Source: Daucus carota subsp. sativus (lineage: Eukaryota > Streptophyta > Magnoliopsida > Apiales > Apiaceae). From it: a DNA stretch of 64,000 bases. The stretch is taken from positions 18,159,135-18,223,134 of the forward strand of contig NC_030385.2 of assembly GCF_001625215.2 (NCBI RefSeq). The letters are read 5' to 3'. The position numbers were made by a program, and so were the translations under genes. Positions within the stretch are counted from its first letter, which is position 1; the number at the start of each line of letters is the position of its first letter. The notes beneath the pieces were generated by a model. That model did not search any database. It worked only from the letters and a program-made list of their open reading frames with translations, and was not told the origin of the DNA. This document shows positions 21,448 through 33,985 of the stretch, in pieces.

Positions 21448-21861
21448 ATAAATAAAGGGTGCTGATATATGCACACCCTTGGTTTATTGTTGCACACCCT
21501 GTATAAATTTGAGACCAAAATATCCTTGAGCAATATACCAGCTTTTCTCCTCTATCTTTTATTTTTTAAATCAAAATCAAAATTCACAAGAAGAACAAAG
21601 AGAGATACTACAAAAATAAGTCTCAGACTTTCATTAAGAGTGATAAATTCCTTATAAACTGAAATGACTAACTTTACATACTTGCTCAGAAATTAATTCG
21701 ACATCATTAGATAAATATACGACTAGAAAATTATAATTACTGAGTTGATAACATCATCAACAAAATCTCAGACTAAATAGAACAATAGTCTTCATAATCA
21801 TTTTCGCAATATTGGCTAGCTCAGATCAAATTTACCAGACAGCACCATAAAGTCCATTAAC

Positions 21862-22595
21862 CTGCATTAAAACACAACAGAATAATTAAAAAGTATTAAG
21901 ATAGATTAGGACGTACTAAAACAAGATTAAATACACTGGATAAGACAATATTCAAGCATAAGGATACAAAGAAAAACAAGAAAATAAGAACATTTGGTGA
22001 ACTGCAGAAAATCTACCACCCCAAGCATATCTCAGAATAATCCTACTATTGATACCAAAGTCTCTGATAATTAAGTCTGTGAGCTCCTCTAGTATGTGGC
22101 AAAATTAATGATACATGTCAGATTTTAATTCTAACAAAATACAAATTGACCAAGATGTGCACATTTGGACTTATTCGACATAATCTTTCGGCGGCCCTCC
22201 TCCACCAACAATATGGACTCCAATGCCAAGTGTTGGGATTATACATGAACCACGATAAACCTCAGGACTATATATAAAACATACTGTGAGAAATCACAGA
22301 AATCACAAAAATACACCAAGAAACAAGATTTCAGGAAGATTCCAGGATAACTTGAAGTCTGTCAACAACCCAGAACATCATAAATCTTCAGGTCCTAAAA
22401 CTTCAGTAAATAGCTGCAATTATCATTAAAAACACCAACCTCTTTTAGTACTTGACACACTAGCACAGCAACAAAAGCATTGCAGCAGCACAACACCATA
22501 GTCCTTTAATCTACATTAAAACATAACAAAATAATTAAAAAGTATTAAGATAAATTAGGACGTACTAAAACAAGATTAAATACACTAGATAAGAC
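21862..22595. repeat. Subterminal direct repeat in M1
   Basis: An 85-bp stretch at 21862-21946 recurs at 22511-22595 with few differences. Both copies lie in the noncoding part downstream of the transposase, a plausible binding-site or duplication remnant. Confidence 0.75.
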
Positions 22596-22628
22596 TATTA
22601 TATAACTAAGTATCAAAATTTTAACTTA

Positions 22629-24985
22629 CTAAATTTTTCTATGCCTATTCTGAGTTTTCTCCATAATTTCGAAAAGAGAAGGATCACGAGTTGTAGAACT
22701 TTCATTTCTTCTTTTCACTGAACCCAACGGTCTTCCTTTGTGAAGGCAAGTCCTAGGTTCATTAGCCAATGGAACCGAAAGATCAACAATTCTTGAAAGT
22801 TGATCATGGATGACATTTTTTTCCGTCAGAGGTAATTTATGATAGTTATCGTAAACTTTTTTAAGCAAACCTTCAATCTGATCTCTCTCACCATCGCTGC
22901 TCATAAGTGACCGTATGTCAAGCCTCCATTGAGGATGAATATCAGCAAGTTGTATAGGCAGCAATCTTCCCTTAATATCGTGAGCACACGGAAGACCCAT
23001 GGAGCTTGTAAAATTACCTTTACATGTCAATAAGGCATCAGATTTTGACAACTCATATTGTTTTAAAAGCTCCCCAAGTGCATAAACGGAGACATGACCA
23101 ACAATTTCCTTAAATAAAGGAATCTGAAATTTGTGCGGTACACGTATCTTCTCATCTGAAAGTTGTGCCTTTATTTCTTGAAATTCATTATCTATGAGAA
23201 GACAAAGTTTATCTTTTACACCACGAAGGTCACCCGTGGAGACCTGAAGATATCTCTTGAGTTTAGAATGAGCACCCCCTACCCTCGAAGTAACATGATT
23301 TCCAAAATGCATAACTTTGTTCGTCCATGCATAGAAAAATTTTTCTTTAAATGGAAGCCAATTATTTTCAATGTAGGCAATGACAAGTGCTTGGTGACTA
23401 TACTTTTCCCTAAGCTGACCCCAAGAACTGCAAAATGACATTTCACCAGGTGACTTCATCACATTTGTCCAATCCAAAATAAATTCTTCCCATTCTTCTT
23501 TTGTTTTGAAATTTTTCTTGCACTTTGCCATTATATTCTTTTCAATGTGCCATGCACATAAAAGATGAGAACAATCTGGAAAGACAACTTTAATTGCATT
23601 CAGTAAAGCCAACTCCCTATCTGTCACAATTGTTAAAGGTTGTCGCTGAAGTCCTAAAATTTTCACAAAACATTCTAGGGCCCACACATAATCTCCTACT
23701 TCTTCCTTTTGTAAAAATATAACAGCAGAAAAGAATGTAGTGTTAAAACTTGTTACTCCAACGATATTGAGAAGCGGCATCTTATACTTGTTTGTTTTAT
23801 AAGTGCAATCCATGACAAAAACAGAAGAATAATTTTTCGTAAGCGTGATCGACTTAGGATGTGAAATGAACAAATGAGACAGATTACCCTCATGATCATG
23901 TTTTACATCATAAAGAAACTCACCTTGTCCTAATTCTTCGAAGAGCGTTTGAATCATTGAACGTCCTTGCAAGCTGTCTTTTCGAATTTTGGCCCTTGCA
24001 TTTTATAAATACTTCTTGAAATAGCCTGAAGATTTGTGTTGTTTTGGCGGAGAGAAGTCAGTATTTGTCGAGGAGCAATTCCAGACAGCGTCATCTCCTT
24101 TATTCGAATAAATTCTTCTCTTGAAAATCGGCGATAAGATGGATGCCCTGACAGGTCATTACAAGGGTCATGATTATGTTCCAGATTTTTTATCTCAACC
24201 TCCCAGAATCCGTTACTTTTTCTTCTACCCCAAATTTCAAACGGGCATTGAATCAATCGAGTTCCTGTTGTTCTTCTCACTGTAGTATCTCGTTTCTTTA
24301 CTGGCAGTTTATTGATGCGATATTCCCCTCCTCGATCACAACCAATTCTAACATAACGATCCTTTTTTGATTTTTTGATAACAGTTGCGAATCCAAGTGT
24401 TGAAGCTACTTCACGGATGCTTGATATAAGTTTTTCGCGATCTGAGTATTGTGTTGATATTACAGGCAAAAATTCATTAACCCCAAAATGCGCATGTCCA
24501 TTATATTCTTGTCCTGTACAAAATCACAACTTGTTAACTACTTGTTTAAATACAAAAGTTAGTTTGAAGAGTCGATCAGAACACAATCATTTAGTAAATA
24601 ATAAAGAATAAATGAGCAATGATGGATTAACCAAAAACTACTATAATTTTCTAACAGGCATTTTTTCAAACAGTTTAAGTACATCGTTATATATACCCAA
24701 CATCATTCAGAGAGTATGCATATCATCCTTTCTAAATGTCATGTATTCAATCCAAGGAAAAAAAAAAGAAGAAAAAAAAGTGATGAATGGAAAATCACAT
24801 GTGCCACTCGAGTCGTTCGAACCAGGTTCAGTAAAGTTGTGGGAATGAAATATTTCTGCAATATGCTCAACACTATTTGATTTAATCACATCAATCACTT
24901 CATTAAGCTGCATCAGTTCTCTATCCATGATTTCAAGTTGTGTTCTTGTTGTATTCTTAGGGTTTGAGTGTTGTGGATCTTCCAT
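22629..24985 (-). pseudogene. M1 transposase (FAR1-like DNA-binding domain plus MULE transposase), frameshifted
   Basis: Exon 1 is probably 24823-24985 (start MEDPQHSNPK). An intron to 24514 gives a phase-consistent join (CTG|GTTCG donor, TACAG acceptor). Exon 2 (24513-22629) has the FAR1-like domain first (Cys/His and Arg/Lys-rich, about 24470-24150) and then the transposase core: DCTYKTN (first catalytic Asp), TDRELALLNAI (second), CAWHIEKN, and a C-terminal Cys/His segment. The frame breaks near 24000: the upstream frame stops at 23954, and the downstream frame matches the expected continuation from just before 23972. One base too few (or two too many) explains it. It would have cut and moved M1 and related non-autonomous copies; now probably inactive. 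Confidence 0.85.
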
Positions 24986-25213
24986 GGTTTTCTCGGTTCA
25001 TTTCCCGCAAGTTTCTAAAAGCAGGCTTTGTATTTACATAAGGATATAATGGGTAAAATGAAAAAGAGTTATGATTATTTTAAATAAAATATTGTTAAAG
25101 GGTGTGCAACAATAAATTAAGGGTGTGCATATATCAGCGCCCTAAATAAACTTCATAAAATCATTCTTTTATTTTAAAAACCCGTGAGGTAGCCGCTGTG
25201 TAGTGTAACGTAG

Positions 25214-26613
25214 TAGGGGTGAGCAAAAAACCGAATAAAAACCGAAACCGAACCGAAACCGGTAAAAACCGGAAAAAACCGATCCGGAAAGAACCGAGCC
25301 GAAATCGAAACCGAAAAATTAAAAACCGAACCGATGTTATGGGTTCGGTTCCGGTTATTGGTTAAAACCGAACCGAGAAAAATCGAACCGAACAATTATT
25401 TAAATAATTAATTAAATAATATATATATATATATATATGAGTTAAGTTCCATGTAGTCCACATATTTATTGTAGTACCGTAGACCACGTATGTTCTGCAA
25501 CTATAAAATGTCATAAAAACATTACAAAATGTATGAAACTTGTTATTTTGTAAAATACATTCAATAATTATCACTATTTCATGAAAAAATTGAAAATCAT
25601 TTATGTTCGACAAGTGGAACACATATGTTCTGTAATATGTAAATATGTTCTGCAAACTTAACATGTTTTGCAGAATAATGTGTTTTTCACTATTTAATTT
25701 GTAGAATGTTTAGGATTGTCAAAATTTTTAACAAAATAATGATGTTTACAGATGCAAAATAACACATTTTGCAATGTTTTTATGCCATTTTATAGTTGCA
25801 GAACATACGTGGTCTACGGTACTACAGTAAATATGTGGACTACATGGAACTTTGTTCATATATATATATATAAATATAATTAATATGAATTCTAAAATAA
25901 TTTGAAATGAATATTCAAGAATCACAAGATGGTGGCTCTCGAGTTGCAACTTGTTTTAATTTATAAATTTCAACTTAAGTCCAAAGAAAATCTTTGGCTG
26001 AACAATAACAAGAGTAACCAGAAAATTTTAATAGGCTGTAGAGAGTGGTGTGCACAAACATGTTCAACAGACGGTAAACAGGAGGGAGAAGAAACTGCGA
26101 CATTGTGTTTAAATTACAATGCCTTAACAATGAAACAATTCAAGTTTCTGCCTCATGCAAGAATAGCAGTTGATTTGCAAGAGTATTATACCTTCTGATA
26201 AAATATTCATCCGAACTTCCGAAGTACTCCACGTCTCCACCCCTTATTTTGTATATTTATTTTTGCTCCCGGTGTCTCTGATCTAACTATGAGTTAAGGT
26301 TTCCCAGAAAGTTATGTGATCATCTACGGTTTTCTTTTTCATGTCTTTTAGTAAGTAGGCTAGTGCACAGTGATTATTATGTCTATACTGCGCGCGTCAA
26401 TTGTTCTTCTTCGTATATTATTATTAATTTATAAATTTGTCGATTTTATAACCGAAACCGAACCGATTATAACCGAACCGGTGGTTTTTAAACCGAAACC
26501 GAATCCGAATCCGAACCGGCGGTTGCGGTTTTCGATTTTAAAAATCGAAGATATATGGTTGCGGTTCCGGTTTTATCCCGGAACCGAGCCGAACCGACCC
26601 ACGCTCACCCCTA
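25214..26613. mobile_element. hAT-1: non-autonomous hAT-like element, 1.4 kb
   Basis: Ends TAGGGGTGAGC...GCTCACCCCTA with an 8-bp duplication TAACGTAG (25206-25213, 26614-26621). Subterminal regions are packed with AACCGAACCG-type motifs in inverted orientation. No transposase. Holds a second MITE. Confidence 0.88.
25439..25857. mobile_element. MITE nested in hAT-1 (419 bp)
   Basis: Inverted repeats of about 90 bp begin (at the third base or so) with AGTTCCATGTAGTCCACATA and include TACCGTAGACCACGTATG. It is flanked on both sides by TA microsatellite, so the target duplication cannot be resolved. Confidence 0.75.
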
Positions 26614-26639
26614 TAACGTAGTACTGCAGTTGGGCTTAA

Positions 26640-27275
26640 TAAAAGAATTGGGGGCTGGCTTTTTCAACAGGTTAGAAATAGAGGCGGTGAAGATAGAAAA
26701 CAGGGGAAACTAGGGTTCGGGGAAATTGGGGAAATCCATAGTCGAGATTCCAAGGTAATCAAAAGTTGGTTGTTGTGTATGTTTAATTGTGCTTGTGATT
26801 GTATCTATACATGTATATATACTTATTTTCTGTGATTGTTGGATTTGAAACTGGAGGTTGGGGCTGGTGAGTTATTGATCGGAGGTGGGGTTCTGTGGTT
26901 TTGAGCGGAATATGGCGGCGGCGTTGGTTGTCGCGGGGAGTTAATGGGGTTGTGGCGGCCATAGAAGCGCGGCGGGGGGAGGAGGTAGATGAGGGAGGTG
27001 ACGAAGTGGAGGGATAAGGGAGGAGGAGACTGTGTAGGGGGCTGCTGGAGGTGGCGCTCGGCACGCCGCGGCGTCGCCGCGCCTGGCCAGTGAAAGCCAG
27101 CGGCAACAGCCGCGAGAAATGGAAAAGGATAGGGGCAGCTGTCCAGAGAGAGAGAGAGAGATTGGGGAAGAAGGCTGCCGGATTCCGGCAAGCCTGGCGG
27201 CAGAGGCGACCCACTGCCGGTCACGAGGAGGTTCCGAGGGGCTGTTTTGGACGGAGGTTTCGGAGAAAAACAAAA
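26640..27275. other. GC-rich island inside LTR S2
   Basis: About 600 bp much richer in G/C than the rest of the LTR, with overlapping minus-strand frames (26783-27273) of biased Pro/Ser/Leu composition. These look like composition-driven frames, not genes. The related G1 LTR also has a GC-rich patch at 46140-46280. Confidence 0.5.
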
Positions 27276-27656
27276 TACAATATTAATTTTATTTTATTAT
27301 TACTATTATTATTATTGTTTTAATTAACGATAATAATAATGATAATAATACTAATGAAATTAATATCTACTTTTGAATGTTTATATTATAGTGCAAGTTT
27401 GGGATGTGAATACTATATTCATAGTGCATGTACAGAGTGAATTCTGGATTTGATTATTCATAATCTAGTCGAGATATTTTGATTGTTAATATTTAATCTT
27501 AGGAAATTACTGTTGGTTATATGTTATAAACATATATTGTATTGATTGTTGGGATCCCTCTAAAACCAAGGAAGTGCTGTTCAAAATATTATTTGTTATT
27601 AAGAGTTGGATTTAATTTGAGAACCGGATTAAAATTATAGTTCGGGTTCTAATTAA

Positions 27657-28403
27657 TAGGGGTGTAAAATGATCCGGGTGATCCCGGGTACCCCTCTGCT
27701 CAAGTACCGGATCATATTATTTTTAGCTTGTCCAGATTTGGGTCCGGGATCGTTTTTTTCGGGTATAAACCGATCCCGGGTATTTGAGATTCGGATCTGA
27801 ACCGGATATGATCCAGTATCGTATTTTCTATTTTTTAACCGGGTAGTTTATGATCCATCTAATATGAGCCGGATATGATCCACTAACGTCAAATATCATT
27901 ATTATTTCAGTTGTTCAAATAATTATCATTTAGTCTAAGTAAACATAATATTATAAAATATAATAATTTTGAATTAAAACTTATAGTTATGTGTTGGTAT
28001 ATATCATTTATTAAATATATATATGAAGATAATAAGCATAATCATATTAAATAAATCATATTTTATGAAGATATAAACTTAAATAAGATATTACAATTTT
28101 ATAAAATGATGATTATTTACTTACAAATATGATGGTGTTAAAATATAATATGTTATATGAGTTTGAATCGAATATGAACCGTGGATCATATTCGGTTATT
28201 CGGGTAGGATCATATTATGAAAAATTATATGAGACCGAATCTGAGCGGGTATAGGTGTGCTCGTATCCGGGATCATATATTATACGGGCTTAATTTTTCC
28301 GCCAGATTTGGATCGTTTTCAAAACGGATATGAGACATGTATCATATTTTCGAGCCGGATATGAGCCGAGACACCGGATAGTCTGTATCGATTTACAGCC
28401 CTA
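27657..28403. mobile_element. hAT-2: non-autonomous hAT-like element, 747 bp
   Basis: Ends TAGGGGTGTAAAA...TTTACAGCCCTA with an 8-bp duplication CTAATTAA (27649-27656, 28404-28411). Many GGATCATAT/ATGATCC subterminal motifs, no coding region. Confidence 0.88.
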
Positions 28404-28627
28404 CTAATTAAGATATGGACAGAGATTCTTGGGTTATTGATTATAGTTCATTATAAATATTAAAGCATGTCAATTTTGTGATACTTGAAAATGTGATTAT
28501 GTGTTTAAATTATGAATATTATGTGTACATAATAATTATAATATACCACGAAGGGTAGGATCAGATTTCGATTCGATTTCTTAACTCAGACGAAAATCTG
28601 GTTTGTTCGTCAACTAAATTATTATTT

Positions 28628-28733
28628 TGTTATCGTATATAGTCGACCGAGACAATGTTATCGTATATAGTTGACCGAGACAATGTGACATACGAGTTAT
28701 CGTATATAGTTGACCGAGACAATGTGACATAAT
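28628..28733. repeat. Short tandem repeat in S2
   Basis: Three copies of GTTATCGTATATAGT(C/T)GACC followed by GAGACAATGT, with spacings of 36 and about 46 bp. Confidence 0.75.
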
Positions 28734-31639
28734 CAGAAGTACTTGAATTGTATTTCAAGTTATGTTGAGCTAGAAGCGAGTTGCCAAGGAAATATGTTAT
28801 TCTCAAGTTGCGTGACTGTGTTGTCACTAGTTATTCTGTCAGAAGCAAGTATCCCTATCGATGACTTGTACTTTAGCAAGTTTTTCTCTCCATGATTTGT
28901 GTCATCACAAATTTCTATTCATATCTTTTGATGCATGTGACTCTATCTATTATATTTAAACAGCAATAATTTCTTGTGTTATTACAAGTTTTCTTATCTA
29001 CTACTTGTAATTAACGCAAGTGTTTTTATTCATATCTACTACTATCATTTCTCTATTTCACATCCCATTTAATCAAAAATATCTCATTTCATTTTACTCG
29101 AAATATACTTGTGCTACTGCACGTAATATTTGCCTAATCTATTAATATTTTATTTAAAATCCTTTTCCCTCTTTATTGAAAAAGATGAGCCGAAAAAGCT
29201 CATAAATTATTTGTTCAGAGGTTTTCAACTACTCCATTTTCTTTGGCTTACATTTTATGAATTATCTTAAAAAAAGTATCAAGCTTGCAACTTCTTGTTA
29301 CTTGCAACATCATTTTAAAATGTGTACACTCACATACTGTCTGCAATATTTTTATCAACGGTTGTTTTATAAAATTGTTTCCCCTGAAAAAATTTTTATT
29401 TAAATGTTTTAGAAATGCTGAACCGTTAATCTAACGGTTAGTATTATGATTTTGATACAAAATAAGGTTGTCGATTATTTCAATACCTTGCTTATTTTGT
29501 GATTGGAAGTACCCTCAGGGACCGTACGCCGGTCCAGTTACAATTTAGGCCAATGTGTGCCTTGGATCCCTTAAAATTTGGTGAAATGCTTCGTGCATGA
29601 TCCGGTGCTATCTCGCGACTGATCATCGGCTATAGCATAGTGTTAAGTTATTCCAATCCCTAAAAATGTTGTGAAATGGTTTATATATTAATGCTAATCT
29701 TTATTAGCATTAAGTTTCAGAAAGGTTTTACATATTAATTCGAAGTTCAGATTGTCGTTGAAGCATTTGTTGCTCGATGATAGTTAGAGCCAAGAATGAG
29801 TTGAGATCTTCTTATTTATTCAACTCGTCATTGTCATGCCGGCTCGGCAACTAAATACATGGAAATTTAGTCGACAAGGATGAACACTGAGTATTTAGGG
29901 ATTTCTTGAACAGTGGTTTATGAATAGTTGATTATCAAAAGTTATTTTGAACTTCTCAAATGATTAATTTTTTAAGTTCTTGCAAAGGTATTATTTTATG
30001 AGATTTGCTGCAATGCAAATCAAAATGGTTTTCAAGATTTTAAAGTGAATCAATTATTTGATTCAAAATGTTTCTCATGTTTAGAAACTCCATCTCCAGT
30101 TTGGAATTGCATTATCAATGTTTTAAATAGAAATCCAATGTCTATTGGATTTGAATTTCCTTGCATATTATGGAATTACTTTATTATGTTTTTAAAAATT
30201 TTCTTGCTGAGCATTTTCGCTCACCCTTGCTATCATTTTAACCCTTTCAGCTAGGGTTTGAGATGATTCGTTGGTTAAGTTACGCATAAGTTTGAAGCTA
30301 GACGAGATTGCCAGGAGATGTCTGCGAGACTAGTTATGGTTAGAATTGTTTAATTCAATTCAGTAGTATAATAGATTTATTTATTTTGTTATCAGTTACT
30401 CTTCCTATTGGAGTTTAACTGATAATGTAGTTTAAGTTTTTAAGGTTTTGGTTTCTGATTTCGATGCTGTAACCTATTAGCGATCCTGTTTTTAGGGGGT
30501 CAAAGTGATTTTGATTTAAATCTCTTTTAAAATTGCCAGATTTTTTTTTATTTATCTGTTTTACCTTCTTCCGCAAATACAGGTTTTTAAATGATTTTCT
30601 TTTAGTGGCACCAAATCCAGACCCCCTGATTTGGGGATGTCACAACTAGGCTGTTCTTGAAGTGATTATTGCCCCACTACACTGTAATGGGTGTCGCAAT
30701 ATCGCTCACAGGATAAAACAGCACAGACCGAACCGCTCACAGACACAGAAACGATCAACAACAACTAGCACCTCAATTTGCCCAAAAAATCTATCCAACT
30801 CATATATGTTTGCAAGATAGGCACTTAGAGAATACAAGAATTATATTATGTGCAAGTTAAGCACTTAGAATTCCACGTGTGCAAAATAAGCACTTAGAAT
30901 TCTTTTAGCTAGGCAGGCACACACAATTCTTATCTAAAACCTCAAGCGTACCTCTCTTTATATAGGGACAAAGAGTTGCTCTTCTTCTATTTTACTTGAT
31001 ATGGGATCAAGTCACAAAATCAAAAAAAAAAACAAAACAAAGCAGGTTTTGTTCATCATTTATATTATTCAGATTACTTAATATTAATATTATATAATAT
31101 ATTCAGAGTCTGATCATTTAAAATAATCCCGACTCAATATATTTAATATTAATAATTAAATTATCAATATAAATAAATAATAAACTTGTAAAAGATATAG
31201 AAGTTTTAACAACACTAATACAAGATGCTATGTAAACTCCATAACTTTCTTTTACTAAATCAATGTGGGACTAAATCCACATGACCAATTTCAACTAAGC
31301 AACTTGGTCTCAATATATTTATAGATAGCACTAAGAAAATGTCTTAATCTAAATACGAAAGTTTAAGTCCTCATAATAAGGAATAACCTCCAACTATTAG
31401 TTTTCATAAATTACATGAACATATATAAAATATGACTCAAACTTTCCATTTTCTAACATACTGATATACACATAAAGATGTATACATACAACGACGAACA
31501 CAATCAATTAATTACCTTTGAATCCAATCCCTTTTTTGGCCCGCTGATTTGCTTGGTTTCTTTTTGTCTGACTCTAATTGCGTTCATATGCTCCCCCCTC
31601 TTGAACCGACTGTACTGCTAATTGTACTTTCTTTTTAAA

Positions 31640-32220
31640 AAAATTGGTTTTATACATAATTGTCTATAAAATAAATATATATTTGACAAACTTCTAAAAT
31701 TTCAATCTTCCAAATATACAAAAATAATATTTTTAGAAAGATTATTTGATTTCTTGTAAATAACTGTTTGAGTAATTATTTTATTTGCAAATAATTAAAA
31801 TTATCATTCGCAATATTTTAAAACTTGTTAAATAATTCAAAACATAGAACTCTCACAATTCGGATATTTTTCTAATTTAAATCCAGTAATATAATTGATA
31901 CAAATAAATACCAATTAAATTTTCAGATTTAAAAGATAATTTGAATAAGAAAATCCTGATTTTAATAAAATCACACGAGGAACAACAACATAAATGCATC
32001 TAACAAATCACATAATCACATCATTTCACATAACTTGCACATAATATTTATTACCCACATATTAACATAAATATTCGATATCCCACTGACCCAGAAAGTA
32101 ATTAAATAAATAATTTTACAAACTCATCAAACTAGAATAAAATATAAAATTTTATTCCTCCTTTTCTATAAAATCATGAATACAAAATATAAAATAATTT
32201 CTAAAATCCGGGTCGTCACA
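31640..32220 (-). repeat. Truncated Ty3/gypsy LTR fragment
   Basis: Right end TCCGGGTCGTCACA (minus sense TGTGACGACCCGG) matches the start of the S2 and G1 LTRs, and homology to S2 continues leftward. The left boundary is uncertain. No duplication found. Confidence 0.65.
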
Positions 32221-32277
32221 ACAAATGTTTGAATTCAATTATGAATAAAATATAAGTTAAGAGCGAATACAAAAAGA

Positions 32278-33004
32278 GCATTGTTGGAGTTGGCACTCTT
32301 AATTTTATATTAAATTACTAGGAGTTTGATTTTTAAATTAGGTGTTTGGCTAAGTTTTTTATAAGGGCTTCCAAGCTTTTTTTAGCACTTTGAGCAGCTT
32401 CTATTTTTTACGTAGTGTTTGGCAAAAATAAGCAGAAGTGCTTTTTTGGGTTTTTTAAGTCAGAAGCCGGAAGTTAGAAATGCTAGTTTTTTTTGAGCTT
32501 TTTCAATGATTTACATTTGTTATGAAGTTTTAAAAAATTTAATATATAATAAACTTTATTTATTAATAAAGGTTTTTTATTTTAATAATTTGAATTTTTT
32601 TAAATTTATAAATTTAAATTACCAAACACTCAATTGACTTATAAGAAAAAGTTATCCAAACACTTTTAATAACTTATAAGTCAAGTTCACTTATTAATTA
32701 TAATCTAATTCTTTATTTCAAGCAATAAGTTACTTTTTTAAGTTAAGTCAAACGGCCCCATTTCATATTTTATATAAATTTAATATGTGATAGAGGAGTG
32801 AGAAACTAAAGAATAATAGTTTGTGAATAATGTTGTAAAGAGAAGAGAGAGAAAGAATTAATTAAAAAGAATATATAGATGAGGATGGGGATTGGGATGT
32901 AGAAAATTTTTAGAAGATAAATAAAATTTGAAGATAATTTTAGAGATTTACTATTTTTAGTATGATTTTGGGGATGGGGAAGGGGAACCCATTGTGAATG
33001 CTCT
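32278..33004. mobile_element. MITE-like region, one element possibly inside another
   Basis: Outer ends AGAGCATTGTTGGAG and (inverted) AAGAGCATTCACAATGGG resemble common plant MITE termini. Inside, 32341-32759 has ends GGTGTTTGGCTAAG and (inverted) GGCCGTTTGACTTAAC with an AT-rich middle. No clear target duplications, so boundaries are approximate. Confidence 0.45.
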
Positions 33005-33237
33005 TAGTAATTTAAATAGTCACCTAAGAGTCTTTTGAAGCAATTTTTTTATTTCCTTCTCAAATTTTAAGTTAAGTGCGTAAATGAGGAGATTTTTGGA
33101 GATGATATTGTTGGACTGATTTTCAAATCTCTGTGCCACAACATTTTTAGGGTTTTAATATAGGTTGTTTGGTCAAATAGGCACACCTATGCACATTGAC
33201 CGTAATCCAGAAGCATACTGTAGTCACAACTGAAAAT

Positions 33238-33524
33238 TACTTTCTCCGTCCCCCTCAATTGTTTATATTGGACTATTGGAGGGAGACACGGAAACCAAGA
33301 TAATGTATGAAAAAAATGAGTAAAATGGTGGGACCTATCAATATCTAATAATAGATTAGAGATAGTGGAGGAAAGTAGTGGGTGTAATATTAGTTTTTAT
33401 TGTTAAATGTGAGAAGATAGTGGATGTAATGATGGTAAAAACTTATTATTTATAGTAACGTAAAAAAATGAGAACAACATCCCAAAATAGTAACCGTAAA
33501 GAAATGAGAGGGAGAGAAACAGTA
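33238..33524. mobile_element. Stowaway-like MITE (about 283 bp)
   Basis: Left end CTTTCTCCGTCCC and right end GGGAGAGAAACAG form imperfect inverted repeats between TA dinucleotides (33238-33239, 33523-33524). Confidence 0.6.
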
Positions 33525-33985
33525 AATTATTGTACTTTAGAACTCAGAAGTACTCCTAGTATATTACTCTGTTTTCCCACCCACATTACTTTTCATTTCT
33601 ATCTTCTTGATTAATCAACTCACCAAGTTTCTACCTTTCCTAAACCTTAATAAAGCCACTAGGCATAAGTTTTAAGTTGATAGAATCACTGATAAAAAGG
33701 AGGAAGAAATCGAATGGACCCCTGAAACCCTAGAAAACTCCTTTCAACATTTTCTTCAGAAAGATTATATTTTTCCCCACACAAATCTTTTTAAAGTTTC
33801 AGTGTTGTTGGACTTATACCAAACCCCAGTTATGAATTTCTCACCCCAGTCTTCTTCACTCTTTAGCTAAACATGCCAAAACTTTGTCCAGACAAGGAAG
33901 AACAAAACAAAAAGAAGAAGAAGAACTTTCTTTCCTTTCCCATCAATCTTTCCAAGACTTCATTTCTCAAAAAAAGCTTCTCAAA
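33525..33985 (+). other. Upstream region of the LysM gene
   Basis: About 460 bp of promoter/leader. The frame opens at 33884 (ATG) ahead of the chosen ATG at 33986, but the added 34 residues are Lys/Glu-rich and would displace the signal peptide. No clear TATA box seen. Confidence 0.4.

Larger units (their letters stand above)
21457..25142 (-). mobile_element. M1: MULE transposon, 3.69 kb
   Basis: 43-bp terminal inverted repeats (21457-21499 and 25100-25142; 40 of 43 match), beginning GGGTGCTGATATATGCACAC. Target duplication TAAATAAA at 21449-21456 and 25143-25150. Carries a FAR1-domain/MULE transposase gene, now frameshifted. About 1.1 kb at 21500-22628 is noncoding. Confidence 0.9.
20039..30644 (+). 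mobile_element. Solo LTR S2 (Ty3/gypsy), about 4.2 kb, split by four insertions
   Basis: Starts TGTAATGACTCGGG and ends GGGGATGTCACA; target duplications ACTAG at 20034-20038 and 30645-30649. Both ends are homologous to the G1 LTR in the opposite orientation, which fixes the family as gypsy. Removing MITE, M1, hAT-1 and hAT-2 with their duplications leaves about 4215 bp. Remaining LTR segments are 20039-20923, 25151-25213, 26622-27656 and 28412-30644. They hold no gene. Confidence 0.85.
19761..31458 (-). mobile_element. Solo LTR S3 (copia-like), split by S2
   Basis: Outer pieces 19761-20038 and 30650-31458 give a roughly 1.09-kb LTR, minus sense TGTTAGAAAATGG...TTTTTCCAACA. Flanks are CACTG (19756-19760) and TACTG (31459-31463), a 5-bp duplication with one transition. 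TATA-like sequences occur near 30960 and 31320. The TGTTAGAAA start is common in copia LTRs. No internal domain is present. Confidence 0.7.

Noticed and set aside
22629..24469. Two separate MULE-related genes
   Set aside because: The frames overlap and cover successive parts of one transposase, so one gene with a frameshift is simpler.
26783..27273. Three overlapping Pro/Ser/Leu-rich frames
   Set aside because: Composition effect of the GC-rich island in LTR S2; no start context, homology or splice support.
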